Of a stretch of DNA of 36,403 nt, positions 21,850-30,763 are shown in pieces; positions within the stretch are counted from its first letter, which is position 1, and every line of letters starts with the position of its first letter. Location: contig JAMPFN010000018.1 in assembly GCA_023664445.1 (NCBI GenBank), forward strand, positions 1-36,403, in the 5' to 3' direction. Source of the DNA: Clostridium sp. (GTDB lineage Bacteria > Bacillota > Clostridia > Oscillospirales > Ruminococcaceae). Made by a program: the position numbers and the translations under genes. Below the pieces are notes generated by a model, which saw nothing but the letters and a program-made list of their open reading frames with translations, was not told the DNA's origin and did no database searches.

Positions 21850-22452
21850 ATGAAAAAACCATCAGTAATAATCGGAAAAAAGCAAATAATTTTAACTTGT
21901 ATGACCTTGATGCTTGGAATTGCGGTATATGTAAATTACGCGCTAAGCGACGGAGGACTCGTTGAAAAGGAAGCCAAAAGCGTAAACGGCGAAATAACCG
22001 CCGAAAGCTCCGAAAGTACGGGATCGGCTGCAGAATCGGAAAGATCCGAACAGGCGGACGCGGAAAATTACGGCGAAAGCCAATTTGTAAACAGTACGGG
22101 AGCAGAGGACTATTTTGCACAGGCAAGGCTTGAAAAGATGACCAACCGCGACGAAGCGGTACAGACTCTTCAGACCATAATGGGCGGCGGAGATATCACG
22201 GAGGACGAAATGGTGACAAACGCTCTTGCAGCGGTTGAAGTGTCTAAGCTCATCGAGAGCGAGGGCAATATAGAAACGCTTATCAAGGCGCAGGGGATAG
22301 AAGACTGCGTCGTATATCTTGACGGTGAAAGCGCTAAAGTTGTGGTAAAAACTGTCGGTCTTGAAAAGGCGCAGGCTGCCGCGATAAAGGATATTATACT
22401 CGGTGAGGTGACAATTCCTGCCGAAAAGATACGTATTTTTGAGGTGAAATGA
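21850..22452 (+). CDS. spoIIIAH: Stage III sporulation protein AH
   Basis: A 200-residue protein with one membrane helix (IILTCMTLMLGIAVYVNYAL), an acidic Ser/Glu linker (about 40-75) and a ring-building domain (YFAQARLEKMTNRDEAVQTLQ, later VYLDGESAKVVVKTVGL and IPAEKIRIFEV). In known spore formers it contacts SpoIIQ from the forespore. AAAGGAGAATGTATC precedes the ATG. The 77-base gap from spoIIIAG holds nothing obvious. It is the last gene of the operon; I see no strong terminator after it. Confidence 0.94.
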   Translation: MKKPSVIIGKKQIILTCMTLMLGIAVYVNYALSDGGLVEKEAKSVNGEITAESSESTGSAAESERSEQADAENYGESQFVNSTGAEDYFAQARLEKMTNRDEAVQTLQTIMGGGDITEDEMVTNALAAVEVSKLIESEGNIETLIKAQGIEDCVVYLDGESAKVVVKTVGLEKAQAAAIKDIILGEVTIPAEKIRIFEVK

Positions 22453-22493
22453 ATATTTTTTTAAATTTATGTATATTTTCGTGCTAAAAACAG

Positions 22494-22521
22494 TTGTTTA
22501 TTCTGAAATTTGTGGTATAAT
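22494..22521 (+). promoter_or_regulatory. Promoter upstream of structured repeat B
   Basis: TTGTTT, 16 bases, then TGG-adjacent TATAAT. It would start transcription inside the first hairpin of the repeat. Confidence 0.5.
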
Positions 22522-22620
22522 AAGTATAGAGGCTTATTAATTTTTATTCAAAGTCCTTGCACATTCGTAAATCAAAGATTTACTTCGCGTATATAAATTC
22601 AAGAAATTTATGGTATAATC
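22519..22620 (+). repeat. Structured repeat, copy B
   Basis: AATAAG/CTTATT hairpin (22519-22538), AAGTCCTTGCACATTCG, hairpin GTAAATC/GATTTAC (22567-22583), then TTCGCGTATAT. It ends in TATGGTATAATC, whose TATAAT (22614-22619) is an extended -10 box for the asp23-nusB run; its -35 would be the weak ATATAA at 22591. See copies at 15575, 34891 and 35002. Confidence 0.75.
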
Positions 22621-22629
22621 AATACGGGT

Positions 22630-22670
22630 GATCTTGTGTGCCGCGGCGAAATGCTGTGCGGTACACGATC
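22630..22670 (+). other. Leader hairpin ahead of asp23
   Basis: GATC(tt)GTGTGCCGC pairs with GCGGTACACGATC around a 13-base loop, leaving two bulged T. It lies in the untranslated leader, about 40 bases before the asp23 start. There is no U-run, so it is probably not a terminator. I recognise no riboswitch class. Confidence 0.5.
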
Positions 22671-22711
22671 GTTCCTGTTATGAGCAAGAACTTTCAGAAA
22701 GGATGAAATAA

Positions 22712-22999
22712 ATGACAGTAAACGAACAAAAAGGCACGCTTTGCATATCAAAGGAGGCGCTGACCGAAATCGCCGCCGCCGCTGTGTGTGAAACAGAAAG
22801 AGCAGTCTGCGGAAAAAAAGACGTTGATGTAAAATATGCCGGGGGCGTGGCAGAGATCGGTCTTGCGCTGCGTTTTCAAAAGGGCATTAAGGCTTACGCA
22901 TGCTCCGAAGCCGTGCAGAACGCGGTAAAGGACAGTATTCAGAGCATGACGGGGATAACCGTTTCAAGAGTAAATGTTAAAATTTGCGGACAGATTTAA
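22712..22999 (+). CDS. Asp23/Gls24-family envelope-stress protein
   Basis: A 95-residue protein: GTLCISKEALTEIAAAAVCETE, then a VAEIGLALRFQKGIKAYACSEAVQ strand-helix pair and MTGITVSRVNVKI at the end, the standard Asp23 pattern, though short. Relatives (YqhY, AmaP partners) sit next to nusB or acc genes in Firmicutes and are linked to cell envelope or lipid homeostasis. AGAAAGGATG precedes the ATG. nusB follows by 15 bases. Confidence 0.88.
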   Translation: MTVNEQKGTLCISKEALTEIAAAAVCETERAVCGKKDVDVKYAGGVAEIGLALRFQKGIKAYACSEAVQNAVKDSIQSMTGITVSRVNVKICGQI

Positions 23000-23014
23000 T
23001 GAACGGAGTAAAAA

Positions 23015-23422
23015 ATGACAAGAAGAGAAGTAAGAGAGTGCGCATTTATCATACTGTTTGAAAAATCGTTCAGAAACGACGATATCGACGAGCTTTACGA
23101 GATCGCCGAAGAGATCGGACTGAAAGTAAATAGCGGCGTAAAACAGATCGTAAGCGGCGTTTTGGAGCATGACGACGAGATAAGCGAAACTATTTCCGGC
23201 TACAGCGAAAAAAGAGCGATACAGAGGATACCCAAGGTGTGCCTTACGGTATTGAAAATAGCGATATATGAATCGCTTTACGACGATATGACGCCGGTAA
23301 ACGCCGCTATAAACGAAGCGGTCTTACTTACCAAGGCTTATGCGTATAAAGAGGATATAAAATTCGTAAACGGTCTTTTGAGCAGCTTTGCAAAAAATAT
23401 TTCCGGTGAAAAAAATGCCTGA
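23015..23422 (+). CDS. nusB: Transcription antitermination factor NusB
   Basis: A 135-residue all-helical protein: TRREVRECAFIILFEKSF at the N-terminus and the conserved IPKVCLTVLKIAIYE, then PVNAAINEAVLLTKAYA and KFVNGLLSSFAK at the C-terminus. NusB pairs with NusE/S10 on boxA RNA in rRNA antitermination. AACGGAG precedes the ATG. Its end overlaps the next gene by eight bases. Confidence 0.95.
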   Translation: MTRREVRECAFIILFEKSFRNDDIDELYEIAEEIGLKVNSGVKQIVSGVLEHDDEISETISGYSEKRAIQRIPKVCLTVLKIAIYESLYDDMTPVNAAINEAVLLTKAYAYKEDIKFVNGLLSSFAKNISGEKNA

Positions 23423-24353
23423 ATTTTTAGGTATAGATACCAGCAATTACACGACGTCGATTGCCGTTCTGGACAGCTTGGAAATGACTGTCAGACAGTC
23501 GAAAAGGCTTCTTCCGGTAAAAAAAGGACAAGCAGGGCTAAGACAGAGCGACGCTTTATTTCACCATATAAATCAGCTTACAGAGGTTTCAAAGGATATT
23601 TTGGAGAGTATCGGCGATCTGAAAGCAATCGGCGTTTCGGCATTTCCGAGAAATATTTCCGGTTCGTATATGCCGTGTTTTCTTGCGGGAAAAACTGCGG
23701 CTGAACTTATGGCGGCAATAAGCGGCGCAAAAATTTACTACACCTCGCATCAGGCAGGGCATATTGCGGCCGCGCTTTATTCCTGCGGCAGGCTCGATAT
23801 GCTGAGCGGTTCTTTTATCGCGTTTCATGTAAGCGGAGGTACTACGGATTGTCTTTACTGCACTCCCGATGATACGGAGATAGTAAACGCAGAGCTGTTT
23901 TCCGCCTCGCTCGATCTGAAAGCGGGACAGGCAGTAGACCGCGTCGGACTTATGCTGGGGCTCGATTTTCCATGCGGCAGGGAACTTGAAAAACTTGCCG
24001 CAAAAAGCGGCGCGGAATTCAAGATAAAACCGTCTATGAAAGGAAAGGACTGCTCTCTTTCGGGTATAGAAAACAAATGCCGGAAAATGCTTGACGAGAA
24101 CGTTCCTCATGAGGATATCGCTAAATTCTGCCTTGCATTTATCGGTGAAACGCTCAAAGAAATGGCTGCCGAAGCGGTCAATGCTTTGGGAAATATTCCG
24201 ATGATATTTGCAGGCGGAGTAATGTCAAACAAATTTATAAAAAGTATGATACTTTCGGATCATGAGGCTTATTTTGCCGAACCCGAATTTTCCTGCGACA
24301 ATGCGGCGGGAGTATCAGTTATCGCATATGAGAAATACAGGAAGAAATTATGA
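23415..24353 (+). CDS. TsaD-like (Kae1/M22 'glycoprotease') paralogue
   Basis: A 312-residue protein starting MPEFLGIDTSNYTTSIAVLD. It keeps the metal-binding HxxxH (SHQAGHIAAAL, about 109-119), a VSGGTTD loop where TsaD has SGGHT, and FAGGVMSNKFI and CDNAAGV near the C-terminus. True TsaD makes the t6A base of tRNA with TsaB and TsaE. The loss of the loop His and the place between nusB and xseA suggest a second, divergent copy seen in clostridia rather than the main enzyme; I therefore give no symbol. ATG 23415 is chosen over the upstream in-frame start inside nusB, since GGTGAAAA precedes it. Confidence 0.82.
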   Translation: MPEFLGIDTSNYTTSIAVLDSLEMTVRQSKRLLPVKKGQAGLRQSDALFHHINQLTEVSKDILESIGDLKAIGVSAFPRNISGSYMPCFLAGKTAAELMAAISGAKIYYTSHQAGHIAAALYSCGRLDMLSGSFIAFHVSGGTTDCLYCTPDDTEIVNAELFSASLDLKAGQAVDRVGLMLGLDFPCGRELEKLAAKSGAEFKIKPSMKGKDCSLSGIENKCRKMLDENVPHEDIAKFCLAFIGETLKEMAAEAVNALGNIPMIFAGGVMSNKFIKSMILSDHEAYFAEPEFSCDNAAGVSVIAYEKYRKKL

Positions 24354-25537
24354 TAGTTTTAACAGTATCGCAGCTTAACAAATACATTTCATTTAAGTTC
24401 AAAGAGGATGCCAAACTCAAAGGCGTTATAATAAAGGGCGAGATCTCAAATTTTACGGCGCACCGCTCGGGACATTTTTATTTTACGCTCAAGGACAGCG
24501 AAAGCGCGGTCAGGGCGGTAATGTTCAGGGGAAATGCTCAAAGGGTAAAATTTATGCCGGAGGACGGAATGAATGTCATCGCTATGGGAAGCGTTTCCGT
24601 TTTTGAACGCGACGGCGTTTATCAGGTGTATGTCACAGATATTCAGCCCGACGGTCTGGGAGCTTTGAGCATGGCAACGGAGCAGCTAAAGGAAAAGCTT
24701 AGAAAAGCGGGTATTTTTGACGAGTCAAACAAAAGACCGCTTCCGCAGATGCCGAAAAAAATAGGCATTGTCACTTCGCCGACGGGCGCGGCGTTACAGG
24801 ACGTTGTCAATATTCTGTCAAGGCGTTATCCTGTCGGAGAACTGTGCGTATTTCCTGCGGTAGTTCAGGGAGAAAACGCTCCCGATTCGATATGCGCAGG
24901 CATTATCGCTGCCGGAAAGGCGGATTGTGATGTGCTTATTGTCGGAAGAGGCGGCGGTTCTTTAGAGGATCTCAGCGCGTTTAATACCGAAAATGTCGCA
25001 ATGTGCATATATAACAGCAGTATTCCTGTTGTTTCGGCTGTTGGGCATGAAACGGATTTTACCGTTTCCGATCTTGCCGCCGATATGAGAGCTCCTACGC
25101 CGTCCGCAGCGGCAGAGCTTGTGTCGCCGTCTGTACGGCAGCTTTCGGAAAATATTGATTTCTATATTAAACGTATAAGGAATCTTGTTATGCAGATAAA
25201 TTCTGCAAAAGAAAGCATGCTTGAACGCGTATGCGTCAGGCTTTCCGCATTTTCTCCGCACAGCAGGCTTGAAAAAAATGAAAAAACGCTCATTTCACTT
25301 GAAAGACGCCTTGAAGCTGCATATATAAAAAAGTTTTCGGATTGTGAACGCGAATTTTTGACAAGCATTTCTAAAATGGAGGCAATGAGTCCGCTTAAGG
25401 TTATGAGCAGAGGATATTCGCTTACATATAAAAATAAGAAAATACTTGCCGATACTAAAAATTTAAAAATCGGGGACAATGTTGATATAATGCTTGCAGA
25501 GGGCGGATTCAGCGCGTCTGTTACTGAAATCAGATAG
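24350..25537 (+). CDS. xseA: Exodeoxyribonuclease VII large subunit
   Basis: A 395-residue protein: an N-terminal OB fold (LKGVIIKGEISNFTAHRSGHFYFTLKD), then the catalytic domain with IGIVTSPTGAALQDVVNIL, DVLIVGRGGGSLEDL and VSAVGHETDFTVSD, and a helical C-terminus ending in LAEGGFSASVTEIR. It digests single-stranded DNA with XseB. It overlaps the preceding gene by four bases (ATGA). Length is normal for Firmicutes. Confidence 0.97.
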   Translation: MIVLTVSQLNKYISFKFKEDAKLKGVIIKGEISNFTAHRSGHFYFTLKDSESAVRAVMFRGNAQRVKFMPEDGMNVIAMGSVSVFERDGVYQVYVTDIQPDGLGALSMATEQLKEKLRKAGIFDESNKRPLPQMPKKIGIVTSPTGAALQDVVNILSRRYPVGELCVFPAVVQGENAPDSICAGIIAAGKADCDVLIVGRGGGSLEDLSAFNTENVAMCIYNSSIPVVSAVGHETDFTVSDLAADMRAPTPSAAAELVSPSVRQLSENIDFYIKRIRNLVMQINSAKESMLERVCVRLSAFSPHSRLEKNEKTLISLERRLEAAYIKKFSDCEREFLTSISKMEAMSPLKVMSRGYSLTYKNKKILADTKNLKIGDNVDIMLAEGGFSASVTEIR

Positions 25538-25663
25538 TGTCGGGAGGATAAAAATCGGACTTGTGTGTTTAGCCCTGATCTTATGCTATTCGGCATATCC
25601 GTCAAGGGCAATTATAGATTTGATAAAGGAAATAGAGATCAAGGAATAGACAGAGGTGATAAA

Positions 25664-25858
25664 ATGACTTTTGAAGAGAATATGAACGCTCTTTCCGAAA
25701 TAGTCGGACAGCTTGAAAAGGGAGATCTTCCGCTTGAAAAATCTGTCGAGCTTTACGGAAACGGCGTTAAGATAGCGGAGATGTGCAGGAAAGAGCTTGA
25801 AGCCGCAAAGCTGAAAATAACACAGTACGGGGAGGAAAATAATGGAACAGATAGCTGA
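25664..25858 (+). CDS. xseB: Exodeoxyribonuclease VII small subunit
   Basis: A 64-residue coiled-coil protein with the family signature FEENMNALSEIVGQLEKGDLPLEKSVELY. ATG 25664 is preceded by AGAGGTGATAAA. It is separated from xseA by 126 bases, unusual for this pair, which are normally close. Its end overlaps ispA by 17 bases. Confidence 0.94.
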   Translation: MTFEENMNALSEIVGQLEKGDLPLEKSVELYGNGVKIAEMCRKELEAAKLKITQYGEENNGTDS

Positions 25859-26732
25859 AAAAAGATTCGGAGAGTACATAGACTTTATAGAAAACGCGCT
25901 TAAAGGCTACAGCGTTAAAGATAAGCTCGGACCGCAGAAAAGCGTCGGCGAGGCTATGGATTACTCCCTTGAAGCGGGCGGTAAAAGAATACGTCCGATG
26001 CTTGTTCTGGAATTCTGCCGTATCTGCGGCGGAGATTTGAAAAAGGCGGTATCTGCGGCGTGCGCGCTTGAAATGATACATACTTTCTCTCTTATACACG
26101 ACGATCTGCCCTGTATGGACGACGACGATTTCAGAAGAGGAAAACCGTCGTGCCATAAGCAGTTCGGAGAGGCAAGAGCGGTACTTGCAGGCGACGCTTT
26201 GGCTATATATCCGTTTGAGATCATTTCCGCGGCGGACGAGCTCGACGCGGAGGTTCGCGTAAAGCTTATAAACGAGCTTTCACATTCGTCAGGCGCGCAG
26301 GGTATGATAGGCGGTCAGATAATCGATATGGAAAATGAGGAGAGGGACGATGTTGACTGCGAAAACCTTGAATTTATGTATTCGCTCAAAACAGGCGCAT
26401 TGATAAAGACGGCATGCGTTATGGGCTGTATCTGTGCAAAGGCAGATGAAGAAAAGACCGTTCTTGCAGCCGAATACGCAAAAGCGCTCGGTATAGCGTT
26501 TCAGATAATTGACGATATACTCGACGTTACGGGCGACGAAAAGCTTTTGGGAAAACCTGTCGGCAGCGACGTTGATGAAGAAAAAACCACATTCGTGACT
26601 GTCTACGGGCTTGAAAACGCAAAGGAACAGGCAAGGAAATATACGGTTAAGGCAATGGAAATACTCGACCGTTTTGATGATAATGACTTTTTAAAGGAAC
26701 TTACGAAATTTTTGCTTGAAAGAAATTACTGA
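25842..26732 (+). CDS. ispA: Farnesyl/geranyl diphosphate synthase
   Basis: A 296-residue prenyl transferase. The first Asp-rich motif is in LIHDDLPCMDDDDFRRGKPS (about 85-102); the second is IIDDILDVTGDEK. GGKRIRPML (about 46-54) binds isopentenyl diphosphate. It joins C5 units made through the Dxs route encoded just downstream, feeding quinone and lipid-carrier synthesis. TACGGGGAGGAAAATA precedes the start. FPP is the usual product of this operon position; chain length is not proven from sequence. Confidence 0.94.
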   Translation: MEQIAEKRFGEYIDFIENALKGYSVKDKLGPQKSVGEAMDYSLEAGGKRIRPMLVLEFCRICGGDLKKAVSAACALEMIHTFSLIHDDLPCMDDDDFRRGKPSCHKQFGEARAVLAGDALAIYPFEIISAADELDAEVRVKLINELSHSSGAQGMIGGQIIDMENEERDDVDCENLEFMYSLKTGALIKTACVMGCICAKADEEKTVLAAEYAKALGIAFQIIDDILDVTGDEKLLGKPVGSDVDEEKTTFVTVYGLENAKEQARKYTVKAMEILDRFDDNDFLKELTKFLLERNY

Positions 26733-26745
26733 TCGGAGGAGCGTT

Positions 26746-27189
26746 ATGATATATAATCCCATAATTATCGCCGGAGCGGCAGCATGGGCTTTGGCTCAGA
26801 CAGCAAAGGTCATTATCAATATGATACAAGGCAAAGGTTTTATTCCCGGGCGTTTTATAGGCTCGGGCGGCATGCCGAGCGCGCATTCCGCAACGATATG
26901 CGCGGCGTCTGCGTCAACCTTTAAAGTATGCGGAGTAGGCTCTCCAGAGTTTGCTCTTTCGGTGATAATGGCAATAATTGTGATATACGACGCTTTGAAT
27001 GTCAGGTATCAGTCGGGGCTTCATGCGGCAGAGCTTAACAAGCTCAGAAAAGAATATAAACTTTACGATAAGGACGAAAAAAATTCGGGAAAGGATTTTA
27101 AGGAGCTTCTCGGGCATACTCCGTCGGAGGTCATCGTCGGAATTACTTTGGGAACGCTTGTGGGGGTTTTTATTCCTGTAAAAATATAA
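26746..27189 (+). CDS. Divergent PAP2-family membrane protein (YuiD-like)
   Basis: A 147-residue membrane protein with the signature GGMPSAHSA (about 46-54) and DALNVRYQSGLHAAELN (about 87-103), then LGHTPSEVIVGITLGTLVG near the end. This matches the divergent PAP2 family, small acid-phosphatase-like membrane proteins whose natural substrate is not settled. GATCGGAGGAGC precedes ATG 26746. Its place between ispA and dxs suggests a link to prenyl diphosphates, but that is inference. Confidence 0.9.
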   Translation: MIYNPIIIAGAAAWALAQTAKVIINMIQGKGFIPGRFIGSGGMPSAHSATICAASASTFKVCGVGSPEFALSVIMAIIVIYDALNVRYQSGLHAAELNKLRKEYKLYDKDEKNSGKDFKELLGHTPSEVIVGITLGTLVGVFIPVKI

Positions 27190-27193
27190 GATT

Positions 27194-29086
27194 ATGAAAG
27201 AAAATAATGTAATGCTTGACGCATTGGAATTGCCGGGCGATTTGAAAAAGCTCGATATCGACCAGTGCAAACAGATATGCGGAGAGATAAGAGAGGTACT
27301 TGTTGAAACCGTTTCAAAAAACGGCGGACATCTGGCGTCTAATTTAGGCGTTGTGGAGCTTACTATGGCTATCCACAGAAATTTCAGTTCTCCCGAGGAT
27401 AAAATAGTATGGGATGTGGGACACCAGTCGTATACTCATAAAATACTTACGGGGCGTCTTGACCGATTTTCTACTTTGAGAAAGGAAAACGGAATATCGG
27501 GATTCACAAAGCCCGAGGAATCGGAGCATGACGCGTTTATAAGCGGACACAGCTCTACGTCCGTTTCCGCCGCTTTCGGTATCGCCAAGGCAATGAAGCT
27601 TGACGGTAAAGATGAAAATTATGTCGTCGCGGTAACGGGCGACGGCGCGATGACGGGCGGTATGGTATATGAAGGGCTTAACAATGCCGGAAAATCGGAT
27701 ACAAATCTGATCGTTATAGTAAATCATAACGATATGTCCATATCTAAAAATGTCGGAGCGCTTGCGAAATATCTGCTTTCTATAAGGACGAAGCAGAAAT
27801 ATCTAAAAACCAAAAGAGCGGTTGAAAAGGCTCTTACCAATACTCCTGTTGTCGGAAAACCGATAGCAAGGATACTTAAAAATTCAAAGGATACCGTAAA
27901 AAGTACGGTTTACAGAAACACCAGCAATACAAATACCACTATTTTTGAGGATCTGGGATTTATATATTTAGGACCGGTTAACGGTCATGATATTGCCGCT
28001 CTTGACGAAGTTATTATGACGGCGAAATCATATCATAAGCCCGTTGTTATACATGTAAATACGGTTAAGGGCAAGGGGTATGAGCCTGCCGAGAAGAATC
28101 CGGGAGAGTTTCACGGCATCTCTAAATTTGATATAATTACAGGCAATCCCGAGGTTTCGACCGCCGACTGTTATTCAACGGTATTCGGAAAAGAGCTTCT
28201 TAGTCTTGCAAAGAAAGACGAACGTATCTGCGCTGTAACGGCTGCCATGAAATACGGGACGGGACTCCAGTATTTCTGCTCTGAGCTTAAAGAACGCTTT
28301 TTTGATGCGGGGATCGCGGAGCAGCATGCGGTAACGTTCTGCGCGGGGCTTGCGTCGGCAGGAAAGCTTCCGGTATTTGCGGTTTATTCCTCGTTTTTGC
28401 AGAGGGCTGTCGATCAGATGATACATGACGTCGTGATCGGAAAAAATCATGTCGTTATCGGTATAGACCGCGCCGGGATTGTCGGCGAGGACGGCGAAAC
28501 TCATCAGGGCGTATTTGACGTGCCGATAGTGACAAGTATTCCGGGGGCTGTTGTCTATTCTCCGTCATGCTACGAGGAGCTGAAGCTGTGCCTTAACGAC
28601 GCGATTTATAAGGACGAGGGGCTTGCGTGCGTGAGATATCCGAGAGGGAACGATTGCTCATGCTTTGATAAGACCGATCTCAACACATCGCATACATTGA
28701 CGGTAAAGAAGGATTCGTCTGTTCTGCTTATCACATACGGCAGGATATACGACGAATTGTATAAAGCTCATGAGCTTATCAACGAAAGCGGAACGTCCTG
28801 CGATCTTCTGAAGCTTACCCGTATTTTCCCTATAAGCCGCGATATTGTTGAAACGGCTTCGGGATACGAAAAGGTGATATTCTTTGAGGAAAGCGGTATC
28901 AGCGGAGGCATCGCCGAGCATTTGAGCAGAAAGCTTCTTGAAAACGGTTTTAAGGGAAGCTTTTACGCAAAGGGTATCACAGGGCTTGTAAAACAGGCTT
29001 CGGTAAAGAGCGTTCATGAGCGGCTGAATTTTGAATGTAATTCGATGACCGAGTATATCAGAAGCATTGCGGAGGAAAGAAATTGA
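27194..29086 (+). CDS. dxs: 1-deoxy-D-xylulose-5-phosphate synthase
   Basis: A 630-residue thiamine-diphosphate enzyme that joins pyruvate and glyceraldehyde 3-phosphate, the first step of the MEP route to isoprenoids. Visible motifs: GGHLASNLGVVELT, WDVGHQSYTHKI, the thiamine loop GDGAMTGGMVYEGLNNAG, NDMSIS, and in the second half GIAEQHAV, YSSFLQRAVDQ, and the C-terminal domain with FEESGISGG. The start follows the PAP2-like stop by four bases with no clear ribosome site; the ATG at 27212 is an alternative. Its end overlaps tlyA (TTGA). Confidence 0.97.
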   Translation: MKENNVMLDALELPGDLKKLDIDQCKQICGEIREVLVETVSKNGGHLASNLGVVELTMAIHRNFSSPEDKIVWDVGHQSYTHKILTGRLDRFSTLRKENGISGFTKPEESEHDAFISGHSSTSVSAAFGIAKAMKLDGKDENYVVAVTGDGAMTGGMVYEGLNNAGKSDTNLIVIVNHNDMSISKNVGALAKYLLSIRTKQKYLKTKRAVEKALTNTPVVGKPIARILKNSKDTVKSTVYRNTSNTNTTIFEDLGFIYLGPVNGHDIAALDEVIMTAKSYHKPVVIHVNTVKGKGYEPAEKNPGEFHGISKFDIITGNPEVSTADCYSTVFGKELLSLAKKDERICAVTAAMKYGTGLQYFCSELKERFFDAGIAEQHAVTFCAGLASAGKLPVFAVYSSFLQRAVDQMIHDVVIGKNHVVIGIDRAGIVGEDGETHQGVFDVPIVTSIPGAVVYSPSCYEELKLCLNDAIYKDEGLACVRYPRGNDCSCFDKTDLNTSHTLTVKKDSSVLLITYGRIYDELYKAHELINESGTSCDLLKLTRIFPISRDIVETASGYEKVIFFEESGISGGIAEHLSRKLLENGFKGSFYAKGITGLVKQASVKSVHERLNFECNSMTEYIRSIAEERN

Positions 29087-29874
29087 GCGTAAGACTTGAC
29101 GTTTTCCTGTATGAAAAAGGTTTTGCTCCAAGCAGACAAAAGGCGAAGGAGCTTGTTTTGGAAGGACATGCTTTGGTAAACGGAAAATTGCGTACAAAGC
29201 CGTCGTATACGGTTGACGATAACGACAGCGTTGAAATATTCGGAGAAACGCTTAAATATGTCGGAAGGGGAGGGCTTAAGCTTGAAAAGATAGTTGAGCT
29301 TTGCGGTATCGATCTAAGCGGTAAAACATGCATGGATATCGGCGCGTCAACCGGCGGCTTCACGGACTGTATGCTTCAAAACGGCGCTGAAACGATCTAT
29401 GCCGTTGATGTCGGCAGCGGTCAGCTTGCAAAGAAGCTTTGCGGCGACGCAAGGGTCGTCAATATGGAAAAGACCGATATCAGAAATGTCAAAGCGTGCG
29501 ATCTTAGTAAACTTCCCGAATTTATTTCCGTTGACGTATCGTTCATTTCATTGAAGCTTATTTTGAAACGCGTTTTTGAATTGCTCGATGAAAACGGCAC
29601 AGCTGCCGTGCTTATAAAGCCGCAGTTTGAAGCCGGACGCGAAAATATCGGTAAAAACGGGATAGTCAGATCAAAAAATGTCCATATAAGCGTTGTTGCG
29701 GATATACTTTCATTTTCAGAGCGTACAGGATTTAAAACGATAGGTATATGTCATTCGCCGATAACAGGCTCTAAAGGGAATATCGAGTATCTTGTTTGTC
29801 TTGGAAAGCACGGTGAAAGTGTGAATGCAGATGTGAAAAAAATCGTAGACGACGCGTTTGAAGCGTTGCATTAA
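29083..29874 (+). CDS. tlyA: TlyA-family rRNA 2'-O-methyltransferase / S4-domain protein
   Basis: A 263-residue protein. The N-terminal S4 RNA-binding domain (RLDVFLYEKGFAPSRQKAKELV, 3-60) is followed by an FtsJ-type methyltransferase fold with CMDIGASTGGFTDCML (SAM loop), IYAVDVGSGQL and FISVDVSFISLK, and the late IKPQFEAGR. TlyA methylates ribosomal RNA in some bacteria and acts as a haemolysin-like factor in others; in clostridia its target is less clear. Start TTG 29083 has GGAGGAAAG upstream. Confidence 0.93.
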   Translation: MSVRLDVFLYEKGFAPSRQKAKELVLEGHALVNGKLRTKPSYTVDDNDSVEIFGETLKYVGRGGLKLEKIVELCGIDLSGKTCMDIGASTGGFTDCMLQNGAETIYAVDVGSGQLAKKLCGDARVVNMEKTDIRNVKACDLSKLPEFISVDVSFISLKLILKRVFELLDENGTAAVLIKPQFEAGRENIGKNGIVRSKNVHISVVADILSFSERTGFKTIGICHSPITGSKGNIEYLVCLGKHGESVNADVKKIVDDAFEALH

Positions 29875-29888
29875 AATGTCGGAGGAAA

Positions 29889-30740
29889 ATGATGAAGGCG
29901 GCTATATTTCCGAATTTTCAGAAACAGAATGCTCTTGAATGCGCAAGAGAGATATGCGATAACCTACATAAGCTCGGTATAGAGGTATGGATCGATCAGG
30001 GGTATAAAAATGATTTTTCCGATAAATATATGGTAAAGTTCGGAGTGTTTAACGATTTTATAAAGGAATCCGATTTTGCAATAGCTATCGGGGGCGACGG
30101 CACTATATTAAAATGCGCCGGACACTTGGTGGAATCGCATACAAAGCTTCTGGGCATAAATACGGGCAGACTGGGGTTTATGTCGGCGTTTGAGTCGAAT
30201 CAGCTCGATTATCTGAAAAGGCTCAAAACAGGGGAGTACATCGTTACGGAGCGTATGATGCTTGAATGCGAGCTTTTTGCCGAAAAAAAAATCTGCACGG
30301 CGCTCAACGATATCACAATATCCGGGATGTATTCGGGAATATGCGATTTTTCCGTATATGATGAAAGGGGAGAGATAGGGGAATATCGGGCGGACGGAGC
30401 GGTATTCAGCACCCCTACGGGTTCTACGGCGTATTCGCTTTCGGCGGGAGGTCCGATAATAGACCCCGAAATGGAATGTATAGAAATGACGCTTATTTGT
30501 CCGCATTCGCTTTTTGCGCGTCCTATGATATTTCCGCCGCGCAAGAAAATACGCTTTCAGACAAGCGATAAAAACAGACAAAGTATTTTTGTAAGCGTTG
30601 ACGGGAACGAGCCTATAGCAGTGAAAAACGGAAACGTTGTGGAAATAAGGCGTTCAGAGGATAAAATAAGACTTATCAGCATGAATGATAATTCATTTTA
30701 CAATTCTCTGAACAGGAAAATTATGCGTTCGATAAAATAA
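29889..30740 (+). CDS. nadK: NAD kinase
   Basis: A 283-residue enzyme phosphorylating NAD to NADP. It has the GGDGT motif (68-72), NTGRLGFM (about 91-98), the conserved DGAVFSTPTGSTAYSLSAGGPI, and SVDGNEPIAV near the end. TGTCGGAGGAAAATG gives a good ribosome site, and ATG 29889 or 29892 would both serve. It follows tlyA by 14 bases. Confidence 0.96.
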   Translation: MMKAAIFPNFQKQNALECAREICDNLHKLGIEVWIDQGYKNDFSDKYMVKFGVFNDFIKESDFAIAIGGDGTILKCAGHLVESHTKLLGINTGRLGFMSAFESNQLDYLKRLKTGEYIVTERMMLECELFAEKKICTALNDITISGMYSGICDFSVYDERGEIGEYRADGAVFSTPTGSTAYSLSAGGPIIDPEMECIEMTLICPHSLFARPMIFPPRKKIRFQTSDKNRQSIFVSVDGNEPIAVKNGNVVEIRRSEDKIRLISMNDNSFYNSLNRKIMRSIK

Positions 30741-30763
30741 CCAAAGGAGATATTGATGTCGGA

